Shown here piece by piece: positions 39,479 to 47,862 of a stretch of DNA of 58,815 nt. The position numbers and the translations under genes were made by a program. The DNA comes from Lentilactobacillus dabitei (GTDB lineage: Bacteria > Bacillota > Bacilli > Lactobacillales > Lactobacillaceae). Under the pieces are notes generated by a model. It did no database searches and was not told where the DNA came from. It saw nothing but the letters and a program-made list of their open reading frames with translations. The DNA is taken from positions 1 to 58,815 of the forward strand of contig NZ_JAHPPD010000004.1 in NCBI RefSeq assembly GCF_019061365.1, written 5' to 3'. How positions within the stretch are numbered: position 1 is the stretch's first letter; the number at the start of each line of letters is the position of its first letter.

Positions 39479-39510
39479 TGTACCCACCCCACATTCATCT
39501 ATTTAATTCA

Positions 39511-39538
39511 ATTGTACGTTATTTTTTCTAAAATACAA
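39511..39538 (-). promoter_or_regulatory. Promoter of the universal stress protein gene
   Basis: On the minus strand TTGTAT (39533-39538), 16-base spacer, TACAAT (39511-39516). Confidence 0.6.
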
Positions 39539-39551
39539 AGAAATAAATATG

Positions 39552-39845
39552 CTAACGATTGGGATGGTTGATAATATTCATGATAACTGCCTCTAAAATC
39601 GTCCCGGCGGCAGTCCCACAGAGCAGCACGACCAAGGTAAAAATATCATTTTGCCAGAACAAGGCGACAACACCCAGAATGGCAACAATGATAAATGTGA
39701 TGCCACCCGTTTTTGCGGCCGAGGTCATGCGTTTGTTCTCGCGAACGTTGATGCCAAATAATTTTTGATTCAAGTGAGATAGTAAATAGTAGGCGATAAA
39801 TGCCGCGATAACAATAACCACGACGACTAACAAATTAATAATCAT
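39552..39845 (-). CDS. Small membrane protein, 97 residues
   Basis: Three hydrophobic helices (about 2-23, 46-64 and 68-90) with a basic loop (NVRENKRMTSAAKT) after the first. No family recognised with confidence. It begins 13 bases after the rarA stop, so it is probably co-transcribed with rarA. Confidence 0.72.
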   Translation of the reverse strand: MIINLLVVVVIVIAAFIAYYLLSHLNQKLFGINVRENKRMTSAAKTGGITFIIVAILGVVALFWQNDIFTLVVLLCGTAAGTILEAVIMNIINHPNR

Positions 39846-39858
39846 TTTTTACTCCAAA

Positions 39859-41136
39859 TTATTTTCGGCCAGCAGACTGGCGTAGTTTTTTGTATTGTTC
39901 TTTAAAAGCCGTTTCAATCCGACCATTGCTCTTTGGCCGATAGTACTGGGCATTCTTGATCTTATCTGGGAGATATTGTTGCTTGACCCAATCATTAGGA
40001 AAGTCATGCGGGTATTTGTATTCGACTCCACGCCCTAATTTGGCAGCACCCTTGTAGTGGGCGTCCTTTAAGTGGAGAGGGACATCTCCGTAGTTGCCGG
40101 AACGAACATCTTCCAACGCACTGTCAATCGCCGTCATAGCCGAATTGGACTTGGGGCTTAAGCAGAGTTCGATGATGGCATTTGCCAGAGGGATCCGCGC
40201 TTCAGGAAGCCCTAATTGCTTTGCAGCAGTGGTCGCCTCAACGGTTCGCTCACAAGCACCAGGGTTTGCCAAACCGACATCTTCATATGCAATGACGAGT
40301 AACCGCCTGATTAATGAGATCAGGTCACCGGATTCAATTAACCGGCTGGCATAGTGAAGGGCCGCATCGGTATCCGATCCTCGGATGGATTTTTGAAATG
40401 CAGAAATCACATCATAGTGGGCATCACCATCTTTATCTGAACTAAGTGCTTTTCGTTGCAAACATTCTTCAACAATTGGCCGGGTGATGTGTATTTTAGC
40501 GTCCTTATTCGGTTCCGTTGACTTAACTGCTAATTCAAGTGCGTTTAGCGAACTTCGCAGATCCCCGTTAGTTGCCGTTGAGAGGAATTTGAGCGCGTCA
40601 TCGTCAATCTCTACCTTGAAGTTGCCGAGACCGTTGTCAGTGTCTGTCAGTGCGCGATGAAGGGCCTGCTCAATATCGGCAGGAGATAGAGGATGAACTT
40701 CAAAAATTTGAGCTCGACTTCTAATGGCAGGATTGATATTGATATAGGGATTTTCAGTTGTCGCCCCAATCAGGATGATTGAACCATTTTCCAATAATGG
40801 CAATAAGAAATCCTGTTTCGTTTTATCGAGCCGATGAATTTCATCCAGTAGTAACACAACGGTCCCGCTCATTTTGGCCTCTTCGGCTACGATTTGAAGA
40901 TCCTTCTTGGTATCTGTGGCTGCGTTCAGCATTCGAAATGCGTACTTAGTTGAGCCGGCAATTGCGCTGGCAATACTGGTTTTTCCAGTGCCCGGGGGAC
41001 CATATAAGATCATTGAGGACAGCATTTTGGCTTTAACCATTCGGCTGATAATTTTTCCAGGGCCAACTAAATCCTGTTGACCGACGATATCTTCAATTTT
41101 AGTTGGCCGCATTCGATAGGCTAACGGTTGTTGCAT
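39859..41136 (-). CDS. rarA: Replication-associated recombination protein RarA (MgsA)
   Basis: 425 residues from ATG 41136, with AGGAGG 6 bases upstream. AAA+ ATPase of the clamp-loader clade with Walker A GPPGTGKT at 46-53, Walker B LLLDEIHR and sensor region IGATTENPY. The C-terminal tetramerisation domain is present (GDVPLHLKDAHYKGA). It acts at stalled replication forks. Confidence 0.94.
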   Translation of the reverse strand: MQQPLAYRMRPTKIEDIVGQQDLVGPGKIISRMVKAKMLSSMILYGPPGTGKTSIASAIAGSTKYAFRMLNAATDTKKDLQIVAEEAKMSGTVVLLLDEIHRLDKTKQDFLLPLLENGSIILIGATTENPYININPAIRSRAQIFEVHPLSPADIEQALHRALTDTDNGLGNFKVEIDDDALKFLSTATNGDLRSSLNALELAVKSTEPNKDAKIHITRPIVEECLQRKALSSDKDGDAHYDVISAFQKSIRGSDTDAALHYASRLIESGDLISLIRRLLVIAYEDVGLANPGACERTVEATTAAKQLGLPEARIPLANAIIELCLSPKSNSAMTAIDSALEDVRSGNYGDVPLHLKDAHYKGAAKLGRGVEYKYPHDFPNDWVKQQYLPDKIKNAQYYRPKSNGRIETAFKEQYKKLRQSAGRK

Positions 41137-41175
41137 AAGATACCTCCTAAGTGATAACAAAGATGACTCTTAACC

Positions 41176-41184
41176 ATTATATCA
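41176..41184 (-). promoter_or_regulatory. Extended -10 promoter of rarA
   Basis: Minus strand reads TGATATAAT, 40 bases upstream of the rarA start. No good -35. Confidence 0.6.
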
Positions 41185-41197
41185 GTAAAAGAGGGCA

Positions 41198-41229
41198 TAA
41201 AAAAAGCGCTTTGCAATCGCAAAACGCTT
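41198..41229 (-). terminator. Terminator of rpsD
   Basis: AAGCGCTTTGC (41204-41214) pairs with GCAAAACGCTT (41219-41229), one mismatch-like pair. On the minus strand a T run follows. Confidence 0.88.
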
Positions 41230-41238
41230 GGTGATGAA

Positions 41239-41850
41239 TTAACCCAACTTGTTGTAGTATTCAACAATAAGTGATTCATCGATTTCAGCATCAAGTTCTT
41301 CTCGTTGTGGGAGACGAACTAATGAGCCTTCAAGCTTATCAGCATCGAAGCTAACGTATTGTGGACGACCCACAACAGCTTCAACAGCATCCTTGATAAC
41401 TTGGAGATCTTTAGACTTCTCACGAACAGAGATTACTTGACCAGGTTTAACTTCGTATGATGGAATATCAACACGCTTGCCATCAACGGTGATGTGACCA
41501 TGATTTACAAGTTGACGAGCTTGGCGACGAGTTGTAGCCATACCCAAACGGTAAACCATGTTATCCAAACGTTCTTCAAGCATAATCATAAAGTTAACAC
41601 CATGCTTACCTTCACGAATTTTACCGGCACGAACGAATAAGTTACTGAATTGACGTTCAGTAAGTCCGTACATGTAACGTAATTTTTGCTTTTCGTGTAA
41701 TTGTAAACCATATTCTGAAAGCTTTGAACGACGGCCTTGACCGTGATCACCAGGAGCATAAGGACGACGATCGAGTTCCTTACCAGTACCTGATAAAGAT
41801 ACTCCTAAACGACGTGAAATTCTCCAACTTGGACCTGTATATCTAGACAT
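41239..41850 (-). CDS. rpsD: 30S ribosomal protein S4
   Basis: 203 residues from ATG 41850 ([16 protein letters not shown]), GGAGG 7 bases upstream. The longer reading into the leader is not credible. S4 nucleates 30S assembly by binding 16S rRNA. The S4 RNA-binding domain follows [25 protein letters not shown]. This is the form without the zinc-binding N-terminal cysteines. In Bacillus S4 represses its own mRNA; the long leader here fits that. Confidence 0.97.
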   Translation of the reverse strand: MSRYTGPSWRISRRLGVSLSGTGKELDRRPYAPGDHGQGRRSKLSEYGLQLHEKQKLRYMYGLTERQFSNLFVRAGKIREGKHGVNFMIMLEERLDNMVYRLGMATTRRQARQLVNHGHITVDGKRVDIPSYEVKPGQVISVREKSKDLQVIKDAVEAVVGRPQYVSFDADKLEGSLVRLPQREELDAEIDESLIVEYYNKLG

Positions 41851-42020
41851 AAGTAATCCTCCAATATTTTTTTGGAGTAAAATAAGCCGTTGCAAACTTA
41901 GTATTCGTGCATGTTGCTTTGCTCTTTCGCTCAAGCAGCCGATTGAGTTACTTGCAGAACCAATTAAATGGCAACAACATGTTGACGAGCTTACCGTCTA
42001 CTGCTGCGTTATTTTACACA
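41851..42020 (-). promoter_or_regulatory. Long structured leader of rpsD (probable S4 autoregulatory leader)
   Basis: About 170 untranslated bases lie between the promoter and the start codon. They include a GCTTGAGCGAAAGAGCAAAGC hairpin-forming region (about 41917-41937 on minus). B. subtilis rpsD has a comparable leader bound by S4. That this one is an S4 target is inferred from position, not from a checked structure. Confidence 0.5.
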
Positions 42021-42026
42021 AACACC

Positions 42027-42055
42027 ATTGTATAAAGAATTCTATCCTAAGTCAA
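42027..42055 (-). promoter_or_regulatory. Promoter of rpsD
   Basis: On the minus strand TTGACT (42050-42055), 17-base spacer, TACAAT (42027-42032). The -35 lies inside the last codons of the msrC-like reading frame. Confidence 0.82.
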
Positions 42056-42505
42056 CATGTTTAACGAATATCTCAGCAAATTCGGCGAGCATCTCTTCGT
42101 CATCCCCAATGAAACGGTTGACGATGGGAGAATCGATATCCAACACGCCAATTGGCTGCTTATTTTTAAATAACGGGACGACGATTTCTGAACGTGAGTT
42201 GGCATCACAGGCAATGTGGCCTGCAAATTGATGCACATCAGCCACTCGTAATGGTTTTTTCTGAGTTAATGCTGCTCCACAAACACCACTGCCATTTTAA
42301 TGTGCATGCAGGCAACGTTACCTTGGAAGGGACCCAGGATTAATTCATCGTTGGCTGGCATATATCGATAAAAGCCGGCCCAATTAATGTCTGTGAGTGA
42401 CTGATTTAGGAGAGCTGACGCATTGGCCATGTTGGCAGTCAAATCCGTTTCGCCGGTTAATAACGCATCCAGTTGCTGATTCAGTAAATTAGTTGTTTTT
42501 TGCAT
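42042..42505 (-). pseudogene. msrC: Frameshifted free methionine-(R)-sulfoxide reductase (GAF domain, MsrC/fRMsr)
   Basis: Two minus-strand frames together make one fRMsr protein. The first, from ATG 42505, runs through GPFQGNVACMHIK and then meets a premature stop. The other frame resumes with NGSGVCGAALTQKKPLRVAD and ends at TAG 42042. The join is at an A run of four on the coding strand (T's at 42295-42298); one extra A would restore the frame. All three family cysteines (ACMHI, GVCGA, HIACDA) are otherwise intact. So it is a very recent mutation, a sequencing error, or slippage. Confidence 0.85.
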
Positions 42506-42551
42506 AAGTTCCTTCCTCACTTTAAAAAAATCTGGTGAAACGTATCTACTA

Positions 42552-42560
42552 TGATATAAT
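42552..42560 (+). promoter_or_regulatory. Extended -10 promoter of ezrA
   Basis: TGATATAAT with perfect TATAAT at 42555-42560. A leader of about 100 AT-rich bases follows before ezrA. Confidence 0.6.
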
Positions 42561-42668
42561 TCAGGTTAGATCACTTTTAATTAATTATTAATACATAATA
42601 TATTGTTTTGTGGATTTTTTCCATATTAATGGTCATTTAATATCTTTATTTCTGAAGGATGGGATCGA

Positions 42669-44402
42669 ATGCTTACTTTGCTGATTGGAATTATTGTGGT
42701 GGTTGGGGCTTGTTATCTTGGATTTGTATTTTATCAACGACGAACAATCAAGATGGCAACGGACGTTTATGAGAACAAACGAGATCTGAATAAGATTCCG
42801 CTGGATGATGAATTTGCCCTTGCTAAAAAGCTTAACTTAACGGGTGAATCGCAAAAAAAATATGATCAATTGTACAACAAATACCAACATTACAAGAATC
42901 AACTATTACCCAGCATTGATGAGGGGATTGCTGAGGTTAAAGATGATGGCAAAGGGATTAATTTTATCAAGACCAGAAATGACTGGCAAAACGCCAACCA
43001 AGCGATTGAAGACGCTAATTCCGAATTAAAAGAAATTCAGGCTGGCTTAGCCCAGTTATATGATCTTAACAAGCAGCATTATCTGGCACTTGAAGAGCTT
43101 GAGAAAAAATATAAGCGACTTCGCGAAGAACTGCTGAACAAAAATGAATCATTTGGGACCAGTATCGATCATTTGGAAAAGACACTTGCTGATATTGAAG
43201 GGACGTTTGATGAATTTACTCAACTGACTAAAAGTGGGGATCCCAACAGTGCTGAGGAAGTCTTATCTGATTTAAATGCTTCGACCTCAAAGCTAGAATC
43301 TTATATGGAACGGATTCCAAAGCTGAATTCCATGTTGACCAAAGAATTCAACGATCAACTGCAAGAAATTCAAACCGGTTATCACGAGTTAAAGACTAAA
43401 CATTACAACTTTCCAAAGGATAACTTCCCACAGACAATCGAGCGGGTTCGTACGCAGATTAAAACGAGCCTCAAACAGTTGGAGAATCTTGACGTAGATG
43501 TTGTTGCTAAGTCAGTTGATGATATTGCCGATTCAATTGATCACTTATATGACGCGTTGGATCTTGAACTAAAAGCCCGGCCACACGTTGAGAAGAATAC
43601 CAAAGTGATTGGCGAATACATTGCGCATGTCCGCAAGCAAAATAGCGACTTGGCACTCCGACTGGAAAGTTTGAATAAAAGTTACGTGTTGAATCACCAA
43701 GAAATTGAGAATAATCATCAGTATGACCAACAGATTGCCATAATTGAAAAGCAATATGCCAAGCAGACTCAGGCAATCAAGACCAGTCAAGCTGTTTTTT
43801 CAGTGATCTATCAAGAGCAACAAAAAATGATGAAAGATCTTGGCCAAATTGAAGCCTTACAGAAACAGTTATTTCAGTCAACAATTCAATTGCCAGGCAA
43901 AGAAAAGCAGGCCCGTAGCTCACTTGCCAAATTTGATCTGGAAATGCGCAACAAAAAGCGGCGGATTGACAATCATAATTTGCCAGGACTTTCTGACGAC
44001 TACCAAGACGCCTTTGCGGCAGTTGTTCGGGAAATCAATCATTTAAATGATGCAATGAGCCAGCCACAAATTGACATGGATGATATTTCCAAGCAAGTGA
44101 TCATTATTCGGTCAGACATGGATACGTTGGACGATAAGACAAATAAGCTGATTGATGATGCAACATTGGCTGAACAGACCATTCAGTATGCTAATCGGTT
44201 TGTCAGCTCTAGTCCAGAAATCGCCTCTGCCAGCAAGCAGGCCCAACTCTATTTTGATCAGAAGTATGACTATCAAAAGAGTTTGGATACGATTTCAAAA
44301 GCGCTTGAAAAACAGTCATCTGGGATGTTTACGAAGATTCGGGACGACTATTTTGCGGCTAAAAAGCGGGTTGGATCGACAAAGAAAAGGGACGATCATT
44401 AA
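42669..44402 (+). CDS. ezrA: Septation ring formation regulator EzrA
   Basis: 577 residues, usual length. One N-terminal transmembrane helix (about 2-22) with a short outside tail, then a cytoplasmic region of spectrin-like coiled coils rich in Glu, Gln, Lys and Leu. EzrA links FtsZ rings to the membrane and to wall enzymes and prevents extra Z rings. Single gene with its own promoter and terminator. Confidence 0.92.
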   Translation: MLTLLIGIIVVVGACYLGFVFYQRRTIKMATDVYENKRDLNKIPLDDEFALAKKLNLTGESQKKYDQLYNKYQHYKNQLLPSIDEGIAEVKDDGKGINFIKTRNDWQNANQAIEDANSELKEIQAGLAQLYDLNKQHYLALEELEKKYKRLREELLNKNESFGTSIDHLEKTLADIEGTFDEFTQLTKSGDPNSAEEVLSDLNASTSKLESYMERIPKLNSMLTKEFNDQLQEIQTGYHELKTKHYNFPKDNFPQTIERVRTQIKTSLKQLENLDVDVVAKSVDDIADSIDHLYDALDLELKARPHVEKNTKVIGEYIAHVRKQNSDLALRLESLNKSYVLNHQEIENNHQYDQQIAIIEKQYAKQTQAIKTSQAVFSVIYQEQQKMMKDLGQIEALQKQLFQSTIQLPGKEKQARSSLAKFDLEMRNKKRRIDNHNLPGLSDDYQDAFAAVVREINHLNDAMSQPQIDMDDISKQVIIIRSDMDTLDDKTNKLIDDATLAEQTIQYANRFVSSSPEIASASKQAQLYFDQKYDYQKSLDTISKALEKQSSGMFTKIRDDYFAAKKRVGSTKKRDDH

Positions 44403-44421
44403 CATCGATGATTTGGATATG

Positions 44422-44464
44422 AGGACCCCTGGTAAAAGGTTGATTTGCCAGGAGGTCTTTTTTT
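44422..44464 (+). terminator. Terminator of ezrA
   Basis: GACCCCTGG (44424-44432) pairs with CCAGGAGGTC (44448-44457) with a one-base bulge, followed by a run of T. Confidence 0.85.
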
Positions 44465-44519
44465 GTTTCCAATATCATGATGATTACTGATAATTGCTAA
44501 AAGTTAGGGCACACCTGGC

Positions 44520-44548
44520 TTGTTCCGAGCCCACTTTGGGTGTATCAT
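44520..44548 (+). promoter_or_regulatory. Promoter of the cysteine desulfurase-thiI operon
   Basis: TTGTTC (44520-44525), 17-base spacer, TATCAT (44543-44548) preceded by TG. Confidence 0.6.
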
Positions 44549-44603
44549 CATGAGAGTTATATTTGTTGGAGTCGAACCAATAAATTAGAGAAGAAGGTTT
44601 CAA

Positions 44604-45749
44604 ATGATTTATTTTGACAATAGTGCAACAACCCAAGCACTGCCAGAAGTACTTGACACATACAATAAGGTGAGTGAGAAAGTTTGGGGGAATCCCTCCA
44701 GCCTTCACAATTTTGGTGAACAGGCATTTAATCTGCTTGAACAATCCCGGAAGCAAATCGCTGATTTATTGCATGTCCATTCAGATGAAATCTATTTCAC
44801 GAGTGGTGGCACTGAAGGCGACAATTGGGTGATTAAAGGAACGGCAATTGCTAAGCGGGAATTCGGAAAACATATCATTACCACTTCTGTTGAACATGCA
44901 GCTGTTCATAATTCAATGGAACAGCTGAAGCAATTGGGTTATGAGATTACGTATTTGCCAGTTGATAAAAATGGTCGCGTTTCAATTGACGACTTGAAGC
45001 AGGCAATTCGTCCCGACACAATTTTGGTCTCTATTATGGCTATTAATAATGAAATTGGCACGATTGAGCCCATCCAAGCCGCTGGTGAATTATTGAAAAA
45101 TTATCCAAAGATTCATTTTCACATTGATGCTGTCCAAGGCTTGGCTAAAGGGATTCAAGAGATGATCTTTAACGATCGCGTGGATTTTGTTGCCTTTTCC
45201 GGGCACAAATTTCACGCACCACGGGGAACGGGCTTCATTTACGGTCGCCGAGGTCGACGGATCGCCCCACTTATGAATGGTGGTGGTCAGGAAAAGAATC
45301 AGCGTTCAGGAACTGAGAATTTACCCGGAATCGCTGCCATGGCTAAGGCAGTTCGGCTTGTATTGGAAAAGGAGCCGGCTGCCATTAAGATAGAACGGCA
45401 AATCAAGCAACTTATCATCGATCACATTAGTCAATTTGATAAAGTCGTCATTTTTTCAAAGAATGATGCGACCTTTGCTCCCCACATTTTGTGTTTTGCA
45501 ATCAAGGGTGTCCGCGGTGAAACAATCGTGCATGCGTTTGAGAAGTACAATATTTTTATCTCAACCACGAGTGCTTGTTCGTCGAAGAGTCATGATGAAT
45601 CCGGTACTTTAAATGCCATGAATGTTCCAGAAAATATTGCCACTAGTGCTGTCAGAATTTCACTAGGTGACCAGAACACTCTCGAAGAAGCCAAACAATT
45701 CATTAAAGTATTTGATCAGTTGTATGAAGAATTTGACAAATTAAGTTAG
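44604..45749 (+). CDS. Cysteine desulfurase (NifS/IscS family, NifZ-like partner of ThiI)
   Basis: 381 residues, class V aminotransferase fold. PLP lysine Lys202 in [12 protein letters not shown] and persulfide cysteine Cys325 in [10 protein letters not shown]. It takes sulfur from cysteine. Only 8 bases separate it from thiI, as with nifZ-thiI in Bacillus, where the dedicated desulfurase charges ThiI for 4-thiouridine formation. No scaffold or other iron-sulfur genes are nearby, supporting a tRNA thiolation role. Confidence 0.93.
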   Translation: MIYFDNSATTQALPEVLDTYNKVSEKVWGNPSSLHNFGEQAFNLLEQSRKQIADLLHVHSDEIYFTSGGTEGDNWVIKGTAIAKREFGKHIITTSVEHAAVHNSMEQLKQLGYEITYLPVDKNGRVSIDDLKQAIRPDTILVSIMAINNEIGTIEPIQAAGELLKNYPKIHFHIDAVQGLAKGIQEMIFNDRVDFVAFSGHKFHAPRGTGFIYGRRGRRIAPLMNGGGQEKNQRSGTENLPGIAAMAKAVRLVLEKEPAAIKIERQIKQLIIDHISQFDKVVIFSKNDATFAPHILCFAIKGVRGETIVHAFEKYNIFISTTSACSSKSHDESGTLNAMNVPENIATSAVRISLGDQNTLEEAKQFIKVFDQLYEEFDKLS

Positions 45750-45757
45750 GAGCAGCT

Positions 45758-46975
45758 ATGCACTATACAGAAATTATGGTTCGTTACGGAGAACTTTCAA
45801 CCAAGGGTAAGAATCGAAAAGACTTTATCAAACAGCTTGGTAGAAACGTTCGGGCCGTTTTGCATCCATTCTCAACATTGGAAGTCAAAGCACAACGAGA
45901 TCGACTGCACGTTGCGTTACATGATGAAAATGACAAGCAAGTGATTGCCGCCCTTCAAGGGGTGTTTGGAATTGAAAACTTTTATCCTTCTATCCAGATC
46001 GATAAGGACATGGATGTGATTAAAAAGACAGTCGTCCAAATGGCCCAAGAACAGTACACACCCGGGGCAACATTCAAAATTAATACCCGCAGACAAGATA
46101 AGAGCTTTGAATATGATACCAATCAGATTAACAATATTTTAGGTGATCATGTACTGTCAAATATTGATGGGATTTCTGTTGACGTCAAGCATCCAGACAT
46201 TTCAATTCGCGTCGAGATTCGGATGAATGGTGCCTTCATTTCCTCAGAAATTATTCATGGTGCCGGTGGGTTACCAGTTGGTACCGGGGGCCGGGCAACA
46301 ATGATGCTTTCAGGCGGAATCGACTCCCCAGTTGCTACTTATTTGGCAATGAAGCGCGGTGTTAAAATTGATATGATTCATTTTTACAGTCCGCCATATA
46401 CCAGTGAGCAGGCCCTTAATAAGGCCAAGCAATTGACCTCGGTTTTGGCCAAGTATTCGGGTAATATTCAATTTATTCAAGTGCCATTTACAGAAGTGCA
46501 AGAAACAATTAAGGAGAAGGTTCCAGAGGGCTACTTAATGACAATCCAACGGCGGATGATGCTGCGGATTGCTGCTAAAATTACTCAGAATCGCCATTGT
46601 AGCGGTGTATTCACTGGTGAAGCTTTGGGTCAGGTGGCTTCACAAACACTGGAGAGTATGCAGGCAATTAATGACGTAACGACACTGCCAGTTTTGCGGC
46701 CGCTGGTTTCGATGGACAAGGAAGATATTATTAAGATCTCAAAGAATATTAATACCTTTGATTTATCCATTCTACCTTTCGAAGACTGTTGTACGATCTT
46801 TACACCACCAGCTCCCAAAACGCGTCCTAGCTTAGAAAAATCTCGGAAGTTCGAAGGCTATATTGATGTTGACGGTCTGATGAAACGGGCAATCGATGGC
46901 ATTCAAATTACCGATATCAAGGCTGGGCAAGAGTTCATGAACCAAGATCAAGATGTCTTTGCTGAACTGCTATAA
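45758..46975 (+). CDS. thiI: tRNA 4-thiouridine synthase ThiI
   Basis: 405 residues. N-terminal ferredoxin-like and THUMP domains (to about 165) bind tRNA. The PP-loop [11 protein letters not shown] near 183 adenylates U8. There is no C-terminal rhodanese domain, as in Bacillus, so sulfur must be delivered by the adjacent cysteine desulfurase in a different way from E. coli. AGGAG precedes the ATG. Confidence 0.95.
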   Translation: MHYTEIMVRYGELSTKGKNRKDFIKQLGRNVRAVLHPFSTLEVKAQRDRLHVALHDENDKQVIAALQGVFGIENFYPSIQIDKDMDVIKKTVVQMAQEQYTPGATFKINTRRQDKSFEYDTNQINNILGDHVLSNIDGISVDVKHPDISIRVEIRMNGAFISSEIIHGAGGLPVGTGGRATMMLSGGIDSPVATYLAMKRGVKIDMIHFYSPPYTSEQALNKAKQLTSVLAKYSGNIQFIQVPFTEVQETIKEKVPEGYLMTIQRRMMLRIAAKITQNRHCSGVFTGEALGQVASQTLESMQAINDVTTLPVLRPLVSMDKEDIIKISKNINTFDLSILPFEDCCTIFTPPAPKTRPSLEKSRKFEGYIDVDGLMKRAIDGIQITDIKAGQEFMNQDQDVFAELL

Positions 46976-46988
46976 TTATTTTAGATAC

Positions 46989-47017
46989 TTGCGCATTAGC
47001 GATGATTGGGCTACATT
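46989..47017 (+). promoter_or_regulatory. Promoter of tpx
   Basis: TTGCGC (46989-46994), 17-base spacer, TACATT (47012-47017). Confidence 0.5.
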
Positions 47018-47056
47018 AGTCAGTAAGATTAGTTAACCATCAAAGGAGTGTTCTTG

Positions 47057-47566
47057 ATGCAAGTCACGATAAATGGTAAAGAAGAAGATATGTATGGCAA
47101 CCCACCGGAAGTTGGTGAACAGTTGCCGAAGTTTAAGCTGGAAGATGCCAATGGTAATAAAGTGAAAACAGCCGACATTATTGGCCGGATCACATTGCTA
47201 TCAACTGTGCCAGATATTGACACACCAGTTTGTTCAGTTGAGACCCGTAAATTCAATCAAGAGGCTGACAAATATCCTGATGTTAACTTTTTGACTGTTT
47301 CAAATAACACAGTGGCTCAACAAAAAGATTGGTGTGCTGCTCAAGGTGTCGAGAATTTACAAATGTTGTCTGATGAAAATCTTTCATTAGGTTACGCAAT
47401 GAAGTTGTACTTACCTAACTTTGGCGCACTGGCTCGAACCATTTTCATCACGGATGCAACTGGTAAGATTGTTTACCGACAAATCGTACCAGAAATTGGC
47501 GATGAACCAGATTATCAAGATGCACTGGACGCTTTAGGAAAAATTGCCAAGCGTGTTGACGATTAG
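47057..47566 (+). CDS. tpx: Thiol peroxidase
   Basis: 169 residues from ATG 47057, 8 bases after AAGGAG. Atypical 2-Cys peroxiredoxin. The peroxidatic Cys59 is in DTPVCSVETRKFNQE and the resolving Cys93 is in QQKDWCAAQG. Reduces hydrogen and alkyl peroxides using thioredoxin, which suits a catalase-poor lactic acid bacterium. The last codons carry the -35 of the downstream valS promoter. Confidence 0.94.
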   Translation: MQVTINGKEEDMYGNPPEVGEQLPKFKLEDANGNKVKTADIIGRITLLSTVPDIDTPVCSVETRKFNQEADKYPDVNFLTVSNNTVAQQKDWCAAQGVENLQMLSDENLSLGYAMKLYLPNFGALARTIFITDATGKIVYRQIVPEIGDEPDYQDALDALGKIAKRVDD

Positions 47567-47584
47567 TCAATAGTTCGGTAAGAT
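47556..47584 (+). promoter_or_regulatory. Promoter of the Val T-box / valS
   Basis: TTGACG (47556-47561) lies inside the final codons of tpx; a 17-base spacer leads to TAAGAT (47579-47584). Confidence 0.7.
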
Positions 47585-47599
47585 TAGAGTTAAATTAAA

Positions 47600-47822
47600 G
47601 CATTGAGCAAGAGAGTAGCTCACAATTCAGTTTCAGAAAGAAAATCGTTGATGAGAGATTTTTACTGATTGTTCCGTGAAAGTAACTTGCAAGCTACCCG
47701 TTCGAATTTTGAGGGCGGGTCGGTTAATCGACCGTTAACATGATCATTAAGTGGGGCATAATTGCCCAATTTAGGTGGTACCGCGAACGCTTCGTCCTAA
47801 TTGTAGGATGAAGTGTTTTTTT
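47600..47822 (+). promoter_or_regulatory. T-box riboswitch, valine-specific
   Basis: Stem I base GCAAG/CTTGC (47607-47611 with 47686-47690). The specifier loop has AGAGTAG on the 5' side and GAAA followed by GTA (47682-47684, Val) on the 3' side. The T-box AGGTGGTACCGCG is at 47773-47785. The terminator CGCTTCGTCCTA/TAGGATGAAGTG (47788-47799 with 47804-47815) is followed by T's. Uncharged tRNA-Val would allow valS transcription. Confidence 0.93.
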
Positions 47823-47862
47823 GTTACATAAGATATCAAGAGACCAAGAAAGGGGTAACAAC

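Noticed and set aside
39559-39768. Plus-strand frame opposite the 97-residue membrane protein gene
   Set aside because: The minus frame has membrane helices and is positioned just after rarA in an apparent operon; the plus frame is antisense with no start signals.
42028-42231. Plus-strand frame over the msrC-like gene and rpsD promoter
   Set aside because: The minus-strand frames match a known family across the same bases; the plus frame is a shadow.
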